The notes under the pieces: generated by a model
Databases searched by the model: none
Told to the model about the DNA's origin: nothing
The model's input: only the letters and a program-made list of their open reading frames with translations
Shown: piece after piece, positions 26,069 through 35,502 of the stretch
Position numbering within the stretch: position 1 is the stretch's first letter
How the letters are laid out: each line of letters begins with the position of its first letter
Position numbers and translations under genes: made by a program
From: Microbacteriaceae bacterium
GTDB lineage: Bacteria; Actinomycetota; Actinomycetes; Actinomycetales; Microbacteriaceae
NCBI GenBank assembly: GCA_024645175.1
Contig: JAHEGB010000007.1
Coordinates: 1-55,831 of the forward strand
DNA: 55,831 nucleotides
Direction: 5' to 3'

Positions 26069-26077
26069 TGTGGATAA
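26069..26077 (-). promoter_or_regulatory. DnaA-box-like 9-mer in the mraZ leader
   Basis: The top strand reads TGTGGATAA, the complement of the perfect bacterial DnaA box TTATCCACA. It overlaps the first of the 10-base MraZ-type repeats. High-GC Actinobacteria more often use TTGTCCACA, so binding is uncertain. Confidence 0.4.
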
Positions 26078-26095
26078 AAGTGGTGTAAAGTGGAG
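26071..26095 (+). promoter_or_regulatory. MraZ-type operator: three TGGNN repeats every 10 bases
   Basis: TGGAT, TGGTG and TGGAG start at 26071, 26081 and 26091, each separated by five A-rich bases (AAAAG, TAAAG), and a degenerate fourth unit GGGAG starts at 26101. E. coli MraZ binds TGGGN repeats spaced by five bases in its own promoter region, so the spacing is the same. It lies 36-60 bases upstream of the mraZ start, downstream of the predicted start point, and fits repression. Confidence 0.55.
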
Positions 26096-26130
26096 AAATC
26101 GGGAGCATCGGAGCGAAAGGGGAAGCGATC

Positions 26131-26568
26131 GTGAATACACTCAGCGGCGCTTACTACCCAAAGCTCGACGAAAAAGGTCGCATCATTTTGCCGGCCAAGC
26201 TACGTGAATACTTCGTCAACGGCCTGGTGATGACCAGAGGACAAGACGGTTGCCTCTTGCTGTTCACTGCAGCTGCATTCGAGGCCAGAGCAGAGGTTCT
26301 CGCGCAGGCACCGATCACTAACCGTGAAGCCCGCAACTACGTGCGCATGTTTATGTCTGGCGCTCACTCAGAAACCCCAGACAAGCAGGGTCGCGTAACG
26401 ATTCCGGTTGCGCTTCGTCAGTATGCGTCTCTGGTTCGCGAACTCACCGTTATCGGCGCTGGCAACCACGCCGAAATCTGGGATGCCACCGCATGGCAAA
26501 ACTTTGAATCAAGTCAGGAATTCAGCTACTCGTCATTGGCCGAGGAGGTGATTCCGGGAATCATCTAG
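26131..26568 (+). CDS. mraZ: MraZ transcriptional regulator
   Basis: A 145-residue protein with two SpoVT/AbrB-like halves, marked by LDEKGRIILPAKLR (from about residue 12) and DKQGRVTIPVALRQY. MraZ assembles into rings, binds direct repeats in its own leader and controls the division and cell wall cluster. The GTG start is preceded by AAAGGGG at good distance. It is the first gene of the dcw cluster, here with matching 10-base repeats just upstream. An interval of 46 bases separates it from rsmH. Confidence 0.95.
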   Translation: MNTLSGAYYPKLDEKGRIILPAKLREYFVNGLVMTRGQDGCLLLFTAAAFEARAEVLAQAPITNREARNYVRMFMSGAHSETPDKQGRVTIPVALRQYASLVRELTVIGAGNHAEIWDATAWQNFESSQEFSYSSLAEEVIPGII

Positions 26569-26614
26569 CCCTGAGGTTAGATCTCCACCCGTTCATCGCT
26601 GGCACTCTTCCCCG

Positions 26615-27652
26615 ATGCCAGAAAACGCGAAAACCAAGCTCGCAGGAATGGATGGGGTTCTAACTTCAGGAAACCCGAAGACTATGACCTCACTTAAGCA
26701 GATTGATGAGATTCACGTTCCAGTGATGCTCAACCGCACCATTGAGATTCTTGGCGAATCGCTGAAGAAACAGAATGCGGTGTTGGTTGATTGCACGCTT
26801 GGTCTTGGTGGTCACGCCGAGGCATTTCTCGAGAGTTTCCCTGACTTGACCGTTATCGGAATCGATCGTGACACAACTGCTCTTAAATTGGCGGGCGAGC
26901 GTTTGTCTCGCTTCGGTCAGCGTGCTCTTTTCTCGCACGCAACTTACGACCAGATTCTTGATGTAATCGCCGAGCACGGTTTTGATTCTGTTCAGGGAAT
27001 TCTGCTTGACCTTGGTGTTTCGTCGATGCAACTTGACGAGGCAGACCGCGGTTTCGCATACAGCTTCGATGCTCCGCTCGACATGCGCATGGATGCAACA
27101 GAGTCGCTAACCGCTGCAGATGTTGTCAACGAATACGACGAGAAAGATCTCGTAAGAATCTTCAAGGAATACGGCGAAGAGCGATATGCCAAGCCGATTG
27201 CCGCAGCGATTGTTGAAAAGCGCAACGCAGCAAAGTTTGTCTCTAGCGCAGCGCTAGCGAAGCTAATCGTCGACATCGTGCCGTTTATTCCGGGCAAGAG
27301 CAAAGGCCACCCAGCCAAGCGTGTTTTTCAGGCTTTGAGAATCGAAGTGAATCGCGAACTTGATGTATTGCGCGACACCATGCCTGCTGCCATCGAAGCC
27401 CTAGAAGTTGGCGGACGCATTCTCGTTTTGGCCTATCAGTCGTTGGAAGACCGCATTGTGAAGCAGGCTCTCGTGTCTGCGAGCCAGTCTTCTGCGCCAA
27501 TCGACATGCCTATCGAATTGCCTGAGCATGCGCCAACACTTCGCCTCGTTGTGAAGGGTGCCGAAATGGCAAGCGAACCTGAAATCGAATCAAACCCAAG
27601 AGCTGCGTCAGTGAGACTGCGCGCGGCAGAAAAAATCCGGAGAGCAGCATGA
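26615..27652 (+). CDS. rsmH: 16S rRNA (cytosine-1402-N4)-methyltransferase
   Basis: RsmH (MraW) methylates N4 of C1402 in the ribosomal P site using S-adenosylmethionine. The 345-residue reading frame has HVPVMLNRTIEIL, the SAM-binding DCTLGLGGHAEAFL, GILLDLGVSSMQLDEADRGF split over two motifs, and HPAKRVFQALRIEVNREL. The start is uncertain: none of the ATGs at 26615, 26648 or 26684 has a convincing Shine-Dalgarno sequence; the last one, giving 322 residues, starts nearest to the conserved domain. The stop overlaps ftsL (ATGA). Confidence 0.93.
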   Translation: MPENAKTKLAGMDGVLTSGNPKTMTSLKQIDEIHVPVMLNRTIEILGESLKKQNAVLVDCTLGLGGHAEAFLESFPDLTVIGIDRDTTALKLAGERLSRFGQRALFSHATYDQILDVIAEHGFDSVQGILLDLGVSSMQLDEADRGFAYSFDAPLDMRMDATESLTAADVVNEYDEKDLVRIFKEYGEERYAKPIAAAIVEKRNAAKFVSSAALAKLIVDIVPFIPGKSKGHPAKRVFQALRIEVNRELDVLRDTMPAAIEALEVGGRILVLAYQSLEDRIVKQALVSASQSSAPIDMPIELPEHAPTLRLVVKGAEMASEPEIESNPRAASVRLRAAEKIRRAA

Positions 27653-28212
27653 GCGCAGTACGTTTGACTTCACCAGCAAGACCAGTTGCACGCCGTGCGG
27701 CTAGCCTTCGCACCGTTGCTCCGGCTGCCGGAAAAGCAAAGGGCAAGAAGGTTGCCAAGGTTGTCATCTTCGGTTTTGTAATCATTCAGGTTGTAAAGCT
27801 AATTCTCGACATCACCGTCTCGCAGAGCGCTTATGAACTAAAGAACCTGAAGCTCGAAAAGATTGCACTAACTACCCAAAGCGAAATCATCGGCCAGCAG
27901 GTTGACTCACTTAGCTCACAGCAAAACCTCGCTAACTCAGCGGCTTCGCTCGGAATGATTGCAAACGCAAACCCTGTTTTTTTGAGGCTCGAAGACCAGA
28001 AGGTTTTTGGCAAGCCAAAAGAGGCATTGAACACTGACGGTCGCGTAGCCAAGAACAACATTGCGAGTGCCGTGCTTGTTCAGCGCTCGGTTCTAACCGG
28101 CAACCCGACTGTTGATCAAAAAAACATTAACTCGAATGTCGCTCAGACCAGTCAGGTCAACCAGCCAGTAGCGTTTTCAAGTGGCGTAATTCCTGCCTCA
28201 CCAACTCACTAA
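27649..28212 (+). CDS. ftsL: FtsL-like division protein
   Basis: A 187-residue bitopic membrane protein in the position of Rv2164c. A basic cytoplasmic N-terminus (residues 1-35) is followed by one transmembrane helix (about 36-56) and a coiled-coil-like segment (YELKNLKLEKIALTTQSEI) then a low-complexity tail. FtsL proteins bridge FtsQ/DivIB and the FtsW-FtsI synthase at the septum. Sequence conservation in this family is low, so the call relies on topology and on its place between rsmH and ftsI. Its ATG overlaps the rsmH stop. Confidence 0.82.
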   Translation: MSAVRLTSPARPVARRAASLRTVAPAAGKAKGKKVAKVVIFGFVIIQVVKLILDITVSQSAYELKNLKLEKIALTTQSEIIGQQVDSLSSQQNLANSAASLGMIANANPVFLRLEDQKVFGKPKEALNTDGRVAKNNIASAVLVQRSVLTGNPTVDQKNINSNVAQTSQVNQPVAFSSGVIPASPTH

Positions 28213-28235
28213 CCTCAGCAAAGTAGGCGAGCATC

Positions 28236-30005
28236 ATGAGCTACTTGCAACCGGGAGACCCGGCGAAGCGTTTGCGCCTTTTCATTTTGGCGATTGTCGT
28301 GATTGCTCTGCTGTTTATTGGCAGGCTCGTTCAAGTTCAGATTATTCAAGCCGATTCGATTAACAAGCAGTCGCTATCAAGCCGATCTGTAACACACACG
28401 ATTCCAGCTATCCGTGGACAAATTCTTGACGCTACGGGTCGTGTTTTGGCTAGAACAGTTTTGAAGTACGACGTAAACGTTGCTCCGATAAATGTGAAGC
28501 CGCAGACCAAGAAGGTTAATGGAGTGTTGGTCGAGGTTCCGGTTGAACAACTCGTAGCCCAAATGGCTGGAATATTGGGGCTAACCCCGCAAGAGGTTTC
28601 GGCGAAGATTGCCGGCACGGGGCAATATGCAAACGTCGCTAAGGGTGTAGACGCAAACGTTTATGACCAGCTAAAGAAACTCGAGATCGATTGGGTTTAC
28701 TTTGACGCACACCCATCACGCACCTATCCAAGCGGTGCTCTCGCAGGCAGCTTGCTCGGCTTCTTGTCTGACGGCAAGCCAATGGGAGGCATCGAGAGTC
28801 TTTACAACTCTTGTCTAGCGGGAGTCGATGGCAAAGAGACCTATGAAAAAGGCGAAGACGGAATCAAGATTCCTGACAGCGTCGTCACGACCACAAAGGC
28901 GGTCAACGGCCGCGATGTGCACTTGACGATCAACGCCGATCTTCAATACTTTGCCCAGCAAGTGCTCACGCAAAAGTGGGCTTCGCTCAAGGCCGACTGG
29001 GCCACCGCGGTTGTTATAGAAGTAAAGACCGGCCGAATCCTGGTTGCAGCCGAAGCACCAACAATGGACCCGAATGATCCGGCGGCATCGAGTGAGGCCT
29101 CGCGTCACGCTCGTGTCTTCGAATCGTCTTTCGAGCCCGGTTCGGTTATCAAGACGATCACCGCGGCGACACTCGTAGAAACCGGCAAGGCGACCCCAGC
29201 CACCCAGGTGATCGCGCCTTATGCCTGGACCGTGCCCGGTTCAAACGGTTACCGAGTGACCGACAGTCACGTGCATGGCAATGACAAGCTAACTCTGACC
29301 GGAGTGCTGCGAGACTCATCGAACACAGGAATCATGAAGCTTGGCTCTGCCGTCGATGCGAAGACTCGCTTTAGTTATCTGACGAAGTTCGGTATGGGCA
29401 AGAAAACTTCAATCAAGTTTCCGGGAGAGGCTTCGGGCTTCGTTCTGCCATTCGATCAGTGGGATGGCGTGAAGAAATACGTTTCGATGTTCGGTCAGGG
29501 ATTCTCTGTTACGCCACTTCAGTCAGCCATGATGTATCAGGCGATTGGCAACAAGGGAGTTTTGCTTCAACCTCGGCTGGTAGAGGGGTGCGATGATCGC
29601 AGCGGAAACATTCAGACGCTGCCGATGCAACCTGGAAAACGTGCGGTGTCAGAGTCAACCGCGCGCACGACCATTGACATGCTTGAAAAAGTTGTGGAGC
29701 AGGGCGGCATTGGCCGTCATGCGGCCGTGGCCGGCTATCGAGTTGGCGGCAAGACCGGAACAGCGCAGATTACCGATCCGAACACCGGACAGTATGGAAG
29801 GCTTCACGCAATTTCATTCATCGGTATGGCGCCAGCAGAAAACCCCGAATATGTGGTTGCCGTAACCGCATACAAGTCGAGAACAGTGACCAATTCAATT
29901 GGTGCTACGCCGATTTTCAAGGCGATCATGCAGCAAGTTCTTCGAACTTACAGAGTTGCACCATCGACAACCAAGTCTGCGACTATTCCTACGGTGTGGA
30001 AATAA
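28236..30005 (+). CDS. ftsI: septal peptidoglycan transpeptidase FtsI (PBP3, class B PBP)
   Basis: A 589-residue class B penicillin-binding protein that cross-links septal peptidoglycan with FtsW. One N-terminal transmembrane helix (about 14-30) and the dimerisation/pedestal domain (with IRGQILDATGRVLA) precede the transpeptidase domain. The active-site motifs are SxxK at Ser303 (FEPGSVIK), SxN at 361-363 (SSN) and KTG at 506-508 (GGKTGTAQ). Position and length match PbpB (Rv2163c). The stop overlaps the ATG of murE by one base. Confidence 0.95.
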   Translation: MSYLQPGDPAKRLRLFILAIVVIALLFIGRLVQVQIIQADSINKQSLSSRSVTHTIPAIRGQILDATGRVLARTVLKYDVNVAPINVKPQTKKVNGVLVEVPVEQLVAQMAGILGLTPQEVSAKIAGTGQYANVAKGVDANVYDQLKKLEIDWVYFDAHPSRTYPSGALAGSLLGFLSDGKPMGGIESLYNSCLAGVDGKETYEKGEDGIKIPDSVVTTTKAVNGRDVHLTINADLQYFAQQVLTQKWASLKADWATAVVIEVKTGRILVAAEAPTMDPNDPAASSEASRHARVFESSFEPGSVIKTITAATLVETGKATPATQVIAPYAWTVPGSNGYRVTDSHVHGNDKLTLTGVLRDSSNTGIMKLGSAVDAKTRFSYLTKFGMGKKTSIKFPGEASGFVLPFDQWDGVKKYVSMFGQGFSVTPLQSAMMYQAIGNKGVLLQPRLVEGCDDRSGNIQTLPMQPGKRAVSESTARTTIDMLEKVVEQGGIGRHAAVAGYRVGGKTGTAQITDPNTGQYGRLHAISFIGMAPAENPEYVVAVTAYKSRTVTNSIGATPIFKAIMQQVLRTYRVAPSTTKSATIPTVWK

Positions 30006-31543
30006 TGAAAGAGTCGATTCCGCCGATATTGCGGCCAGAACACGTTGCGCCAGTTTCATTTGCTTCGGTGGTAGCTAACTTTCAGCTCGACTTTGCGCAC
30101 GCAGGCGAGGCTGAGCTCTTTGGAATCAGTATGAACACCGCAGATCTGCGACCTGGCGACTTGTTTGTAGCCATGCCCGGATTGAAGACTCACGGCGCGG
30201 CTTTCGCGCAGAAGGCTATAGATGCCGGTGCCGTCGCAATCATTACCGATGCGAATGGGTTTGAACTGATCGAATCTCGCGAGGTTCCGATTGCCCTCCT
30301 CGAGCAACCAAGAAAACACCTTGGCGCTCTTGCCGCGGCGGTATACGGAAACACAGCCGAAGTCATGCCCACGACATTTGCAACAACGGGAACCAACGGC
30401 AAGACATCGACCAGTTACCTGCTCGAGGCAATTCTTAGACAACTCGGGCAAGTAACCGGTCTCACCTCAACCGCTGAAAGACACATCGCTGGCGAAGTAA
30501 TCGTTTCGCGTTTGACGACCCCTGAATCAACCGAAATGCACGCGCTGATTGCGAGAATGCGAGAGAAGAAGGTTGAGTCGATTGCGATCGAAGTTTCTGC
30601 ACAGGCCCTAACTCAACTTCGCGTCGATGGTCTGATCTTCGACGTCGCTGGTTTTACAAACTTGAGTCACGATCATCTAGATGATTACGGCGACATGCAG
30701 ACCTACTTCGATGCGAAGGCAAGACTCTTTACGGCCGAGCACGCAAAACGCGGTGTCGTTTGTCTTGACTCGCAATATGGTGAGCAGATGCTTGAAGCTG
30801 CAAAGATTCCGGTGGTCACCATCTCTTCAAACGAGTCTGTTTCTAGCGACTGGAAAGTCTTGGTTACAGAAGAGCTGCCTTCAAAAACTTCTTTTATGGT
30901 GAAGTCACCTTTGGGAGAAGTACTTGAATCAAGCATTCCTCTTATTGGGGCACACATGGCTCATAACGCTGGTTTGGCTATTGCCATGCTTGTCGAGTCT
31001 GGAATTGCGTTCAGCAAAATCGCTAAGGCAATTTCAAGCGGCGTAGAAGCATATCTTCCGGGTCGAACCGAGCGAGTAACTGCAGCCACCGGGCCAGACG
31101 TCTTTGTCGACTTTGGCCACAGTCCCGATGCTTTTTTGAACACTCTCGCTGCGGTTCGAAAAGTCACCAAGGGCAAAGTAATCATGGTTTTTGGTGCAGA
31201 TGGCGATCGCGATGCGACGAAACGCCCAGACATGGCGAGAGTTTCTGCAGAGGGTTGTGACCTTTTGGTCATCACAGATCATCATCCGAGGTTTGAAGAC
31301 CCGGCATCGATTAGAGCAACTCTTGTCGAATCGGCTCGACAAGCACGACCTGAATTAGAAATCTATGAGGTAAGCCCGCCGGAGGCAGCAATTCGAAAGG
31401 CTGTATCGCTAGCACAACCAGGAGATTCGATTCTTTGGGCTGGGCCTGGTCACCAGGATTATCGAGACATCAGGGGAGTGCGAACCCCTTATTCAGCAAG
31501 GCAAGAAGCTCGCGCTGCCCTTTCAGAGGCAGGCTGGAAGTGA
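30005..31543 (+). CDS. murE: UDP-MurNAc-tripeptide synthetase (MurE)
   Basis: MurE adds the third residue, a diamino acid, to UDP-MurNAc-L-Ala-D-Glu. The 512-residue protein has the P-loop TGTNGKTSTSYL, the conserved TTPES segment, the carbamylated-lysine region around SQAL, and a C-terminal ligase domain with GADGDRDATKRP. The specificity loop reads DHHPRFEDP (Asp425 to Pro433), while meso-diaminopimelate enzymes usually have DNPR; the substrate may be a different diamino acid, as in B-type Microbacteriaceae walls. I chose the ATG at 30005, which overlaps the ftsI stop, over the GTG at 29996. The stop overlaps murF (GTGA). Confidence 0.92.
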   Translation: MKESIPPILRPEHVAPVSFASVVANFQLDFAHAGEAELFGISMNTADLRPGDLFVAMPGLKTHGAAFAQKAIDAGAVAIITDANGFELIESREVPIALLEQPRKHLGALAAAVYGNTAEVMPTTFATTGTNGKTSTSYLLEAILRQLGQVTGLTSTAERHIAGEVIVSRLTTPESTEMHALIARMREKKVESIAIEVSAQALTQLRVDGLIFDVAGFTNLSHDHLDDYGDMQTYFDAKARLFTAEHAKRGVVCLDSQYGEQMLEAAKIPVVTISSNESVSSDWKVLVTEELPSKTSFMVKSPLGEVLESSIPLIGAHMAHNAGLAIAMLVESGIAFSKIAKAISSGVEAYLPGRTERVTAATGPDVFVDFGHSPDAFLNTLAAVRKVTKGKVIMVFGADGDRDATKRPDMARVSAEGCDLLVITDHHPRFEDPASIRATLVESARQARPELEIYEVSPPEAAIRKAVSLAQPGDSILWAGPGHQDYRDIRGVRTPYSARQEARAALSEAGWK

Positions 31544-32931
31544 TCCCTCTTTCGCTCGAGCAGATCGCACAAGCCGTAAACGGAGAACTCATCGGCAAAG
31601 ATGCGATGGTCACCGGATCTGTTGAGACCGACTCTCGTTTGGTGAGTGCCGGTTCGCTTTTCGTTGCCAAGCCAGGCGAATTTACCGATGGTCACCTTTT
31701 TCTTGCAAGTGCAGAACAGGGTGGAGCGATTGGCGCAATTGTTGAACATCAAGTTTCTGATTCAGCGCTACCGCAAATTGTTGTGAGTGACTCTGTTGTC
31801 GCGCTTGGATTGCTTGCCAAATTTGTGCTCGGCAAACTTCGCGACTCCAACTCGTTGACCGTAATCGGAATCACGGGATCTAATGGAAAAACCTCAACGA
31901 AAAATATGCTTCGCGAAATCCTTTCGCTAGCAGGTGAAACGATTGCTCCAATCGAGTCTTACAACAACGAAGTCGGCGCTCCGATTTCGATGTTGAAAGC
32001 TAGTGAATCTACTAAATATCTTGTTGTTGAACTTGGTGCAGGCGGTGTGGGCAGCATCGAATATCTGGCAAACATGTGCAAGCCAAACATCGCGGTAATT
32101 CTCAAAGTCGGTCTTGCACACGTGGGTGAGTTTGGCGGAATTGAAGTTACATTTCAGATTAAGAGCGAACTTGCTCGAGCTCTCGGCAGCAATGATCTCT
32201 TGGTTCTCAATGCGGACGATGGTCTGGTTGCAAGCATGCAAGAACTAACAGAAGCGAAAGTGCATTGGTTCGGCACCTCTGAAAACTCTGGGGTTTGGGC
32301 TAGCGACATCGAAGTGACGCTTGCGGGCACCAAGTTTGTCTTTCACGTTGGGCCTGAAACGCATGAGGTGGTTCTAAACATTCTTGGTGAACACCAGGTT
32401 ATGAATGCACTGGCCGCTCTTGAGGTGTCTCAACTGCTCGGTTTGCCAATTGGCGAGTCGATTGGCGCGCTTGAGCGCATGCAGTTGGCCGAGCGCTGGA
32501 GAATGCAACTCTTGCCTGGGCCAAAGGGTTCATTCATTATCAATGACGCTTACAACGCGAGCCCCGACTCAACCAAAGCTGCTCTGCAAACCTTGGCAAC
32601 CCTCGGTCGTCAGGGGCATAGAACCATCGCTGTGCTCGGCGAAATGGCAGAGCTTGGCTCTCAAGCAGCAGAACAGCACGACGCGATCGGCCGCATAGCC
32701 GTGCGTCTAAACATCGACCAGGTTGTCGTTGTTGGTGAGCGCGCCAAGTTGATTCACATGGGTGCAAGCCAAGAAGGTTCGTGGGATGGCGAGTCAAAAT
32801 TCTATGAGTCGATTGACGAGGCTTTAGAGGCTGTTCGTGGTTTGCTAGGTTCTGGCGATATCGTGCTGGTTAAGTCTTCTAAATCAGCCGAACTTAGACA
32901 TCTGGGCGATGCCCTTGCGGAGGTGAATTAA
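31540..32931 (+). CDS. murF: UDP-MurNAc-tripeptide:D-Ala-D-Ala ligase (MurF)
   Basis: MurF adds D-Ala-D-Ala to complete the muropeptide. The 463-residue product has an N-terminal domain starting [15 protein letters not shown], the ATP-binding [15 protein letters not shown], the motif [10 protein letters not shown] (for NN-EIG in the family), and [11 protein letters not shown], which is highly diagnostic of MurF. GTG 31540 overlaps the murE stop; an upstream in-frame start at 31435 would lie deep in murE and adds residues not seen in the family. It is followed by mraY with a one-base overlap. Confidence 0.94.
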   Translation: MIPLSLEQIAQAVNGELIGKDAMVTGSVETDSRLVSAGSLFVAKPGEFTDGHLFLASAEQGGAIGAIVEHQVSDSALPQIVVSDSVVALGLLAKFVLGKLRDSNSLTVIGITGSNGKTSTKNMLREILSLAGETIAPIESYNNEVGAPISMLKASESTKYLVVELGAGGVGSIEYLANMCKPNIAVILKVGLAHVGEFGGIEVTFQIKSELARALGSNDLLVLNADDGLVASMQELTEAKVHWFGTSENSGVWASDIEVTLAGTKFVFHVGPETHEVVLNILGEHQVMNALAALEVSQLLGLPIGESIGALERMQLAERWRMQLLPGPKGSFIINDAYNASPDSTKAALQTLATLGRQGHRTIAVLGEMAELGSQAAEQHDAIGRIAVRLNIDQVVVVGERAKLIHMGASQEGSWDGESKFYESIDEALEAVRGLLGSGDIVLVKSSKSAELRHLGDALAEVN

Positions 32932-34031
32932 TGAGAGCGGTGCTTTTGGCTGGCGGAATCGCTATGGCCATAACTCTCTTTGCAACTCCGGCATTTATTT
33001 GGTTGTTTAAGAAACTTAATTGGGGCCAGTTCATTCGAGCCGATGGCCCACAGACTCACTTCACCAAACACGGAACTCCAACCATGGGTGGAGTTGTCAT
33101 CTTTCTGGCAACGCTTGCTGGCTATTTCTTTAGCAAGCTTGCAAACTTCGAAACCCCGACAATTTCGGCACTCTTAGTCTTGCTAATGATGGTTGGCTTG
33201 GGGTTGGTCGGTTTTATCGATGATTACATCAAAGTTCACAAGCAGCGAAGCCTTGGTCTCACGGGTTGGCAAAAGATTCTTGGCCAGGGAATCGTTGCTG
33301 TCGCGTTTGCAGTTCTTTCACTTCAGTTTAAGAACGAAGCCGGCTTGACGCCTGCTTCGACCAAAATTTCGATCTTCCGCGATACCAACATCGACCTTAT
33401 GGCCTTTGGAACAGTCGTTGGAGTCACGCTATTTGTGATCTGGATTTACTTCTTGGTTGCTGGCACCTCTAACGGCGTTAACATCGCCGACGGGCTAGAT
33501 GGCCTTGCAACGGGTTCGAGCATCATGTCAATCGGCGCATTCGCCATTATCGGCTTTTGGCAATTCAATCAGAGCTGTCTGACGATCGTCGAAAACGTGG
33601 CATCCTGCTACACAACGCGAGACCCGCTTGATTTGGCAGTTGTAGCGTCGGCACTGGTCGGGGCATTAGCTGGGTTTTTATGGTGGAACACCGCACCCGC
33701 TCAAATCTTTATGGGAGACACGGGTTCTCTCGGCCTCGGTGGCGCATTGGCGGCACTCGCTATTCTCTCGCGCACCGAGCTGTTGCTCGTTTTGATCGGC
33801 GGAATCTTTGTTATCGTTACCGGCTCTGTGATCATCCAGCGCGTCTTCTTTAAGCTCACCAAGTGGAAGACCGGAACCGGCAGGCGAGTCTTCTTGAACA
33901 GCCCATTGCACCACCACTTTGAAATGAAGGGGTGGGCCGAAATCACGATTGTGGTTCGATTCTGGATCATCGCTGGGCTTTGCGTTCTGACTGGGATTGG
34001 CCTGTTCTACATTGAATGGATCTACGGCTAG
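32931..34031 (+). CDS. mraY: phospho-N-acetylmuramoyl-pentapeptide-transferase (MraY)
   Basis: MraY transfers the phospho-MurNAc-pentapeptide to undecaprenyl phosphate, forming lipid I at the inner face of the membrane. The 366-residue protein has about ten transmembrane helices, and the motifs [16 protein letters not shown] (catalytic Asp pair), [23 protein letters not shown] and [11 protein letters not shown] that line the active site. The ATG overlaps the murF stop by one base. Confidence 0.96.
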   Translation: MRAVLLAGGIAMAITLFATPAFIWLFKKLNWGQFIRADGPQTHFTKHGTPTMGGVVIFLATLAGYFFSKLANFETPTISALLVLLMMVGLGLVGFIDDYIKVHKQRSLGLTGWQKILGQGIVAVAFAVLSLQFKNEAGLTPASTKISIFRDTNIDLMAFGTVVGVTLFVIWIYFLVAGTSNGVNIADGLDGLATGSSIMSIGAFAIIGFWQFNQSCLTIVENVASCYTTRDPLDLAVVASALVGALAGFLWWNTAPAQIFMGDTGSLGLGGALAALAILSRTELLLVLIGGIFVIVTGSVIIQRVFFKLTKWKTGTGRRVFLNSPLHHHFEMKGWAEITIVVRFWIIAGLCVLTGIGLFYIEWIYG

Positions 34032-34035
34032 AACT

Positions 34036-35502
34036 ATGACTAGCCTCGAAAAACTCTCTAGTTGGCACTCCGATTGGAAGAGCCAAAAAGTTGTTGTCTA
34101 CGGCGTAGGCATTTCTGGATTCTCGGTCGCTGACACTCTGAACGAACTTGGCAGTCAATTGCTGGTGGTTGCAGATCAAATCGATGCACAACACAAGGAT
34201 TTGCTCGAAGTTCTTGGCATTCAATATCTCGAAGGCGCAGCTGAGAACGAGGCTATTGCCGCAATCAGAGATTTCAATCCAGACTTTGCAGTTGTCTCAC
34301 CGGGCATCAAGCCAACAAATTTTCTTGTTCGATGGTTTGCAGGGAATTCGATTGAAATAATTGGTGACATAGAACTTGCCTGGCGCGTGCGAGACAAAGT
34401 AAAGCCAGCTGAATGGGTTTTCATTACCGGAACTAACGGCAAGACCACCACCACTCAGTTGGTCGAATCAATGTTGATTACTTCGGGCAAGAAAGCTCTT
34501 GCCTGTGGAAACATCGGAACCCCGGTGCTTGATGCGGTTCGTGACCCGCAGGGCTGGGATTTTCTGGTTATCGAAATTTCAAGTTTTCAATTGCACTACC
34601 TGAACCGCCTAGCTCCGCGAGTGTCGGCCTTGCTGAATATTGCCGAAGATCACATTGATTGGCACGGCTCGTTCGAAGAATACGCCGCGGCCAAGGGCAA
34701 GGTCTTTGAAGGAACTACCGGAGCAATCATCTATAACGGTGAAGACGGCAAGACAGCCGAGTTGGCTCGAAACGCAGACGTTGCAAGTGAAGACGTTCTG
34801 GCCGCAGCTTTCACCAGGGCGATGCCTGCCGATTTGCAGGTTGGCTTTATTGAGGAATTCCTAATCGACCGAGCCTTCTATGGCTATCGCGCCGCCGAGT
34901 TGCCTGAGCTGGCAAGCCTCGAAGACATTGAGCAAATTGGCGTCGTTACGCCGCACCTGCTGGCGAACGTGTCGGCAGCTGCTGCAATCGCTAGGGCGTG
35001 CGATGTTGACGCGGCGTCAATCAAGGCGGCCATCCAAGCTTTCAAATTAGACAAACACCGCATTGAGTTCATCGAGGAGTTCGCGGGCGTCAAGTGGTTT
35101 GATGACTCGAAGGCCACGAACGCTCACGCGGCAGACGCCTCATTGAAGTCATTTGAAAGCGTTGTTTGGCTTGTTGGTGGCCTGCTCAAGGGCGTCGAAA
35201 TCTCTCCTTTGATAAAGCAAAACTCATCGAGGCTGCGTGCCGCGGTGGTAATTGGCAAAGAGCGAACCGAAATTATCGAGGCCCTTGGCAACTGGGCGCC
35301 GCAGTGTCAGGTGATTGAAATTTCAGATCATGAAAATGACACTGTCATGTCGAGAGCGGTGTTGGCGGCGTCTGAAGTTGCCCAACCTGGCGATGTCGTC
35401 TTGTTGGCACCCGCTGCCGCTTCAATGGATCAATTCAAGGATTACGCAGACAGAGGAAACCAATTCTCAAGAGCTGTGAAGGAGATAGCAAATGCGAAAT
35501 AA
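34036..35502 (+). CDS. murD: UDP-MurNAc-L-alanine:D-glutamate ligase (MurD)
   Basis: MurD adds D-glutamate as the second residue of the muropeptide. The 488-residue protein has an N-terminal Rossmann-like domain (YGVGISGFSVADTL), the ATP-binding TGTNGKTTTTQLVES, the region DHIDWHGS with the metal-binding His, and the C-terminal domain with the FDDSKATNAHA motif typical of MurD. The ATG at 34036 lies four bases after mraY; an in-frame upstream start at 33997 would overlap mraY by 35 bases. The 3' end overlaps ftsW by 11 bases. Confidence 0.94.
   Translation: MTSLEKLSSWHSDWKSQKVVVYGVGISGFSVADTLNELGSQLLVVADQIDAQHKDLLEVLGIQYLEGAAENEAIAAIRDFNPDFAVVSPGIKPTNFLVRWFAGNSIEIIGDIELAWRVRDKVKPAEWVFITGTNGKTTTTQLVESMLITSGKKALACGNIGTPVLDAVRDPQGWDFLVIEISSFQLHYLNRLAPRVSALLNIAEDHIDWHGSFEEYAAAKGKVFEGTTGAIIYNGEDGKTAELARNADVASEDVLAAAFTRAMPADLQVGFIEEFLIDRAFYGYRAAELPELASLEDIEQIGVVTPHLLANVSAAAAIARACDVDAASIKAAIQAFKLDKHRIEFIEEFAGVKWFDDSKATNAHAADASLKSFESVVWLVGGLLKGVEISPLIKQNSSRLRAAVVIGKERTEIIEALGNWAPQCQVIEISDHENDTVMSRAVLAASEVAQPGDVVLLAPAAASMDQFKDYADRGNQFSRAVKEIANAK

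Noticed and set aside
31435-31539. Upstream start for murF at 31435
   Set aside because: The added residues lie inside murE and do not resemble MurF; GTG 31540 overlaps the murE stop in the usual coupled manner.
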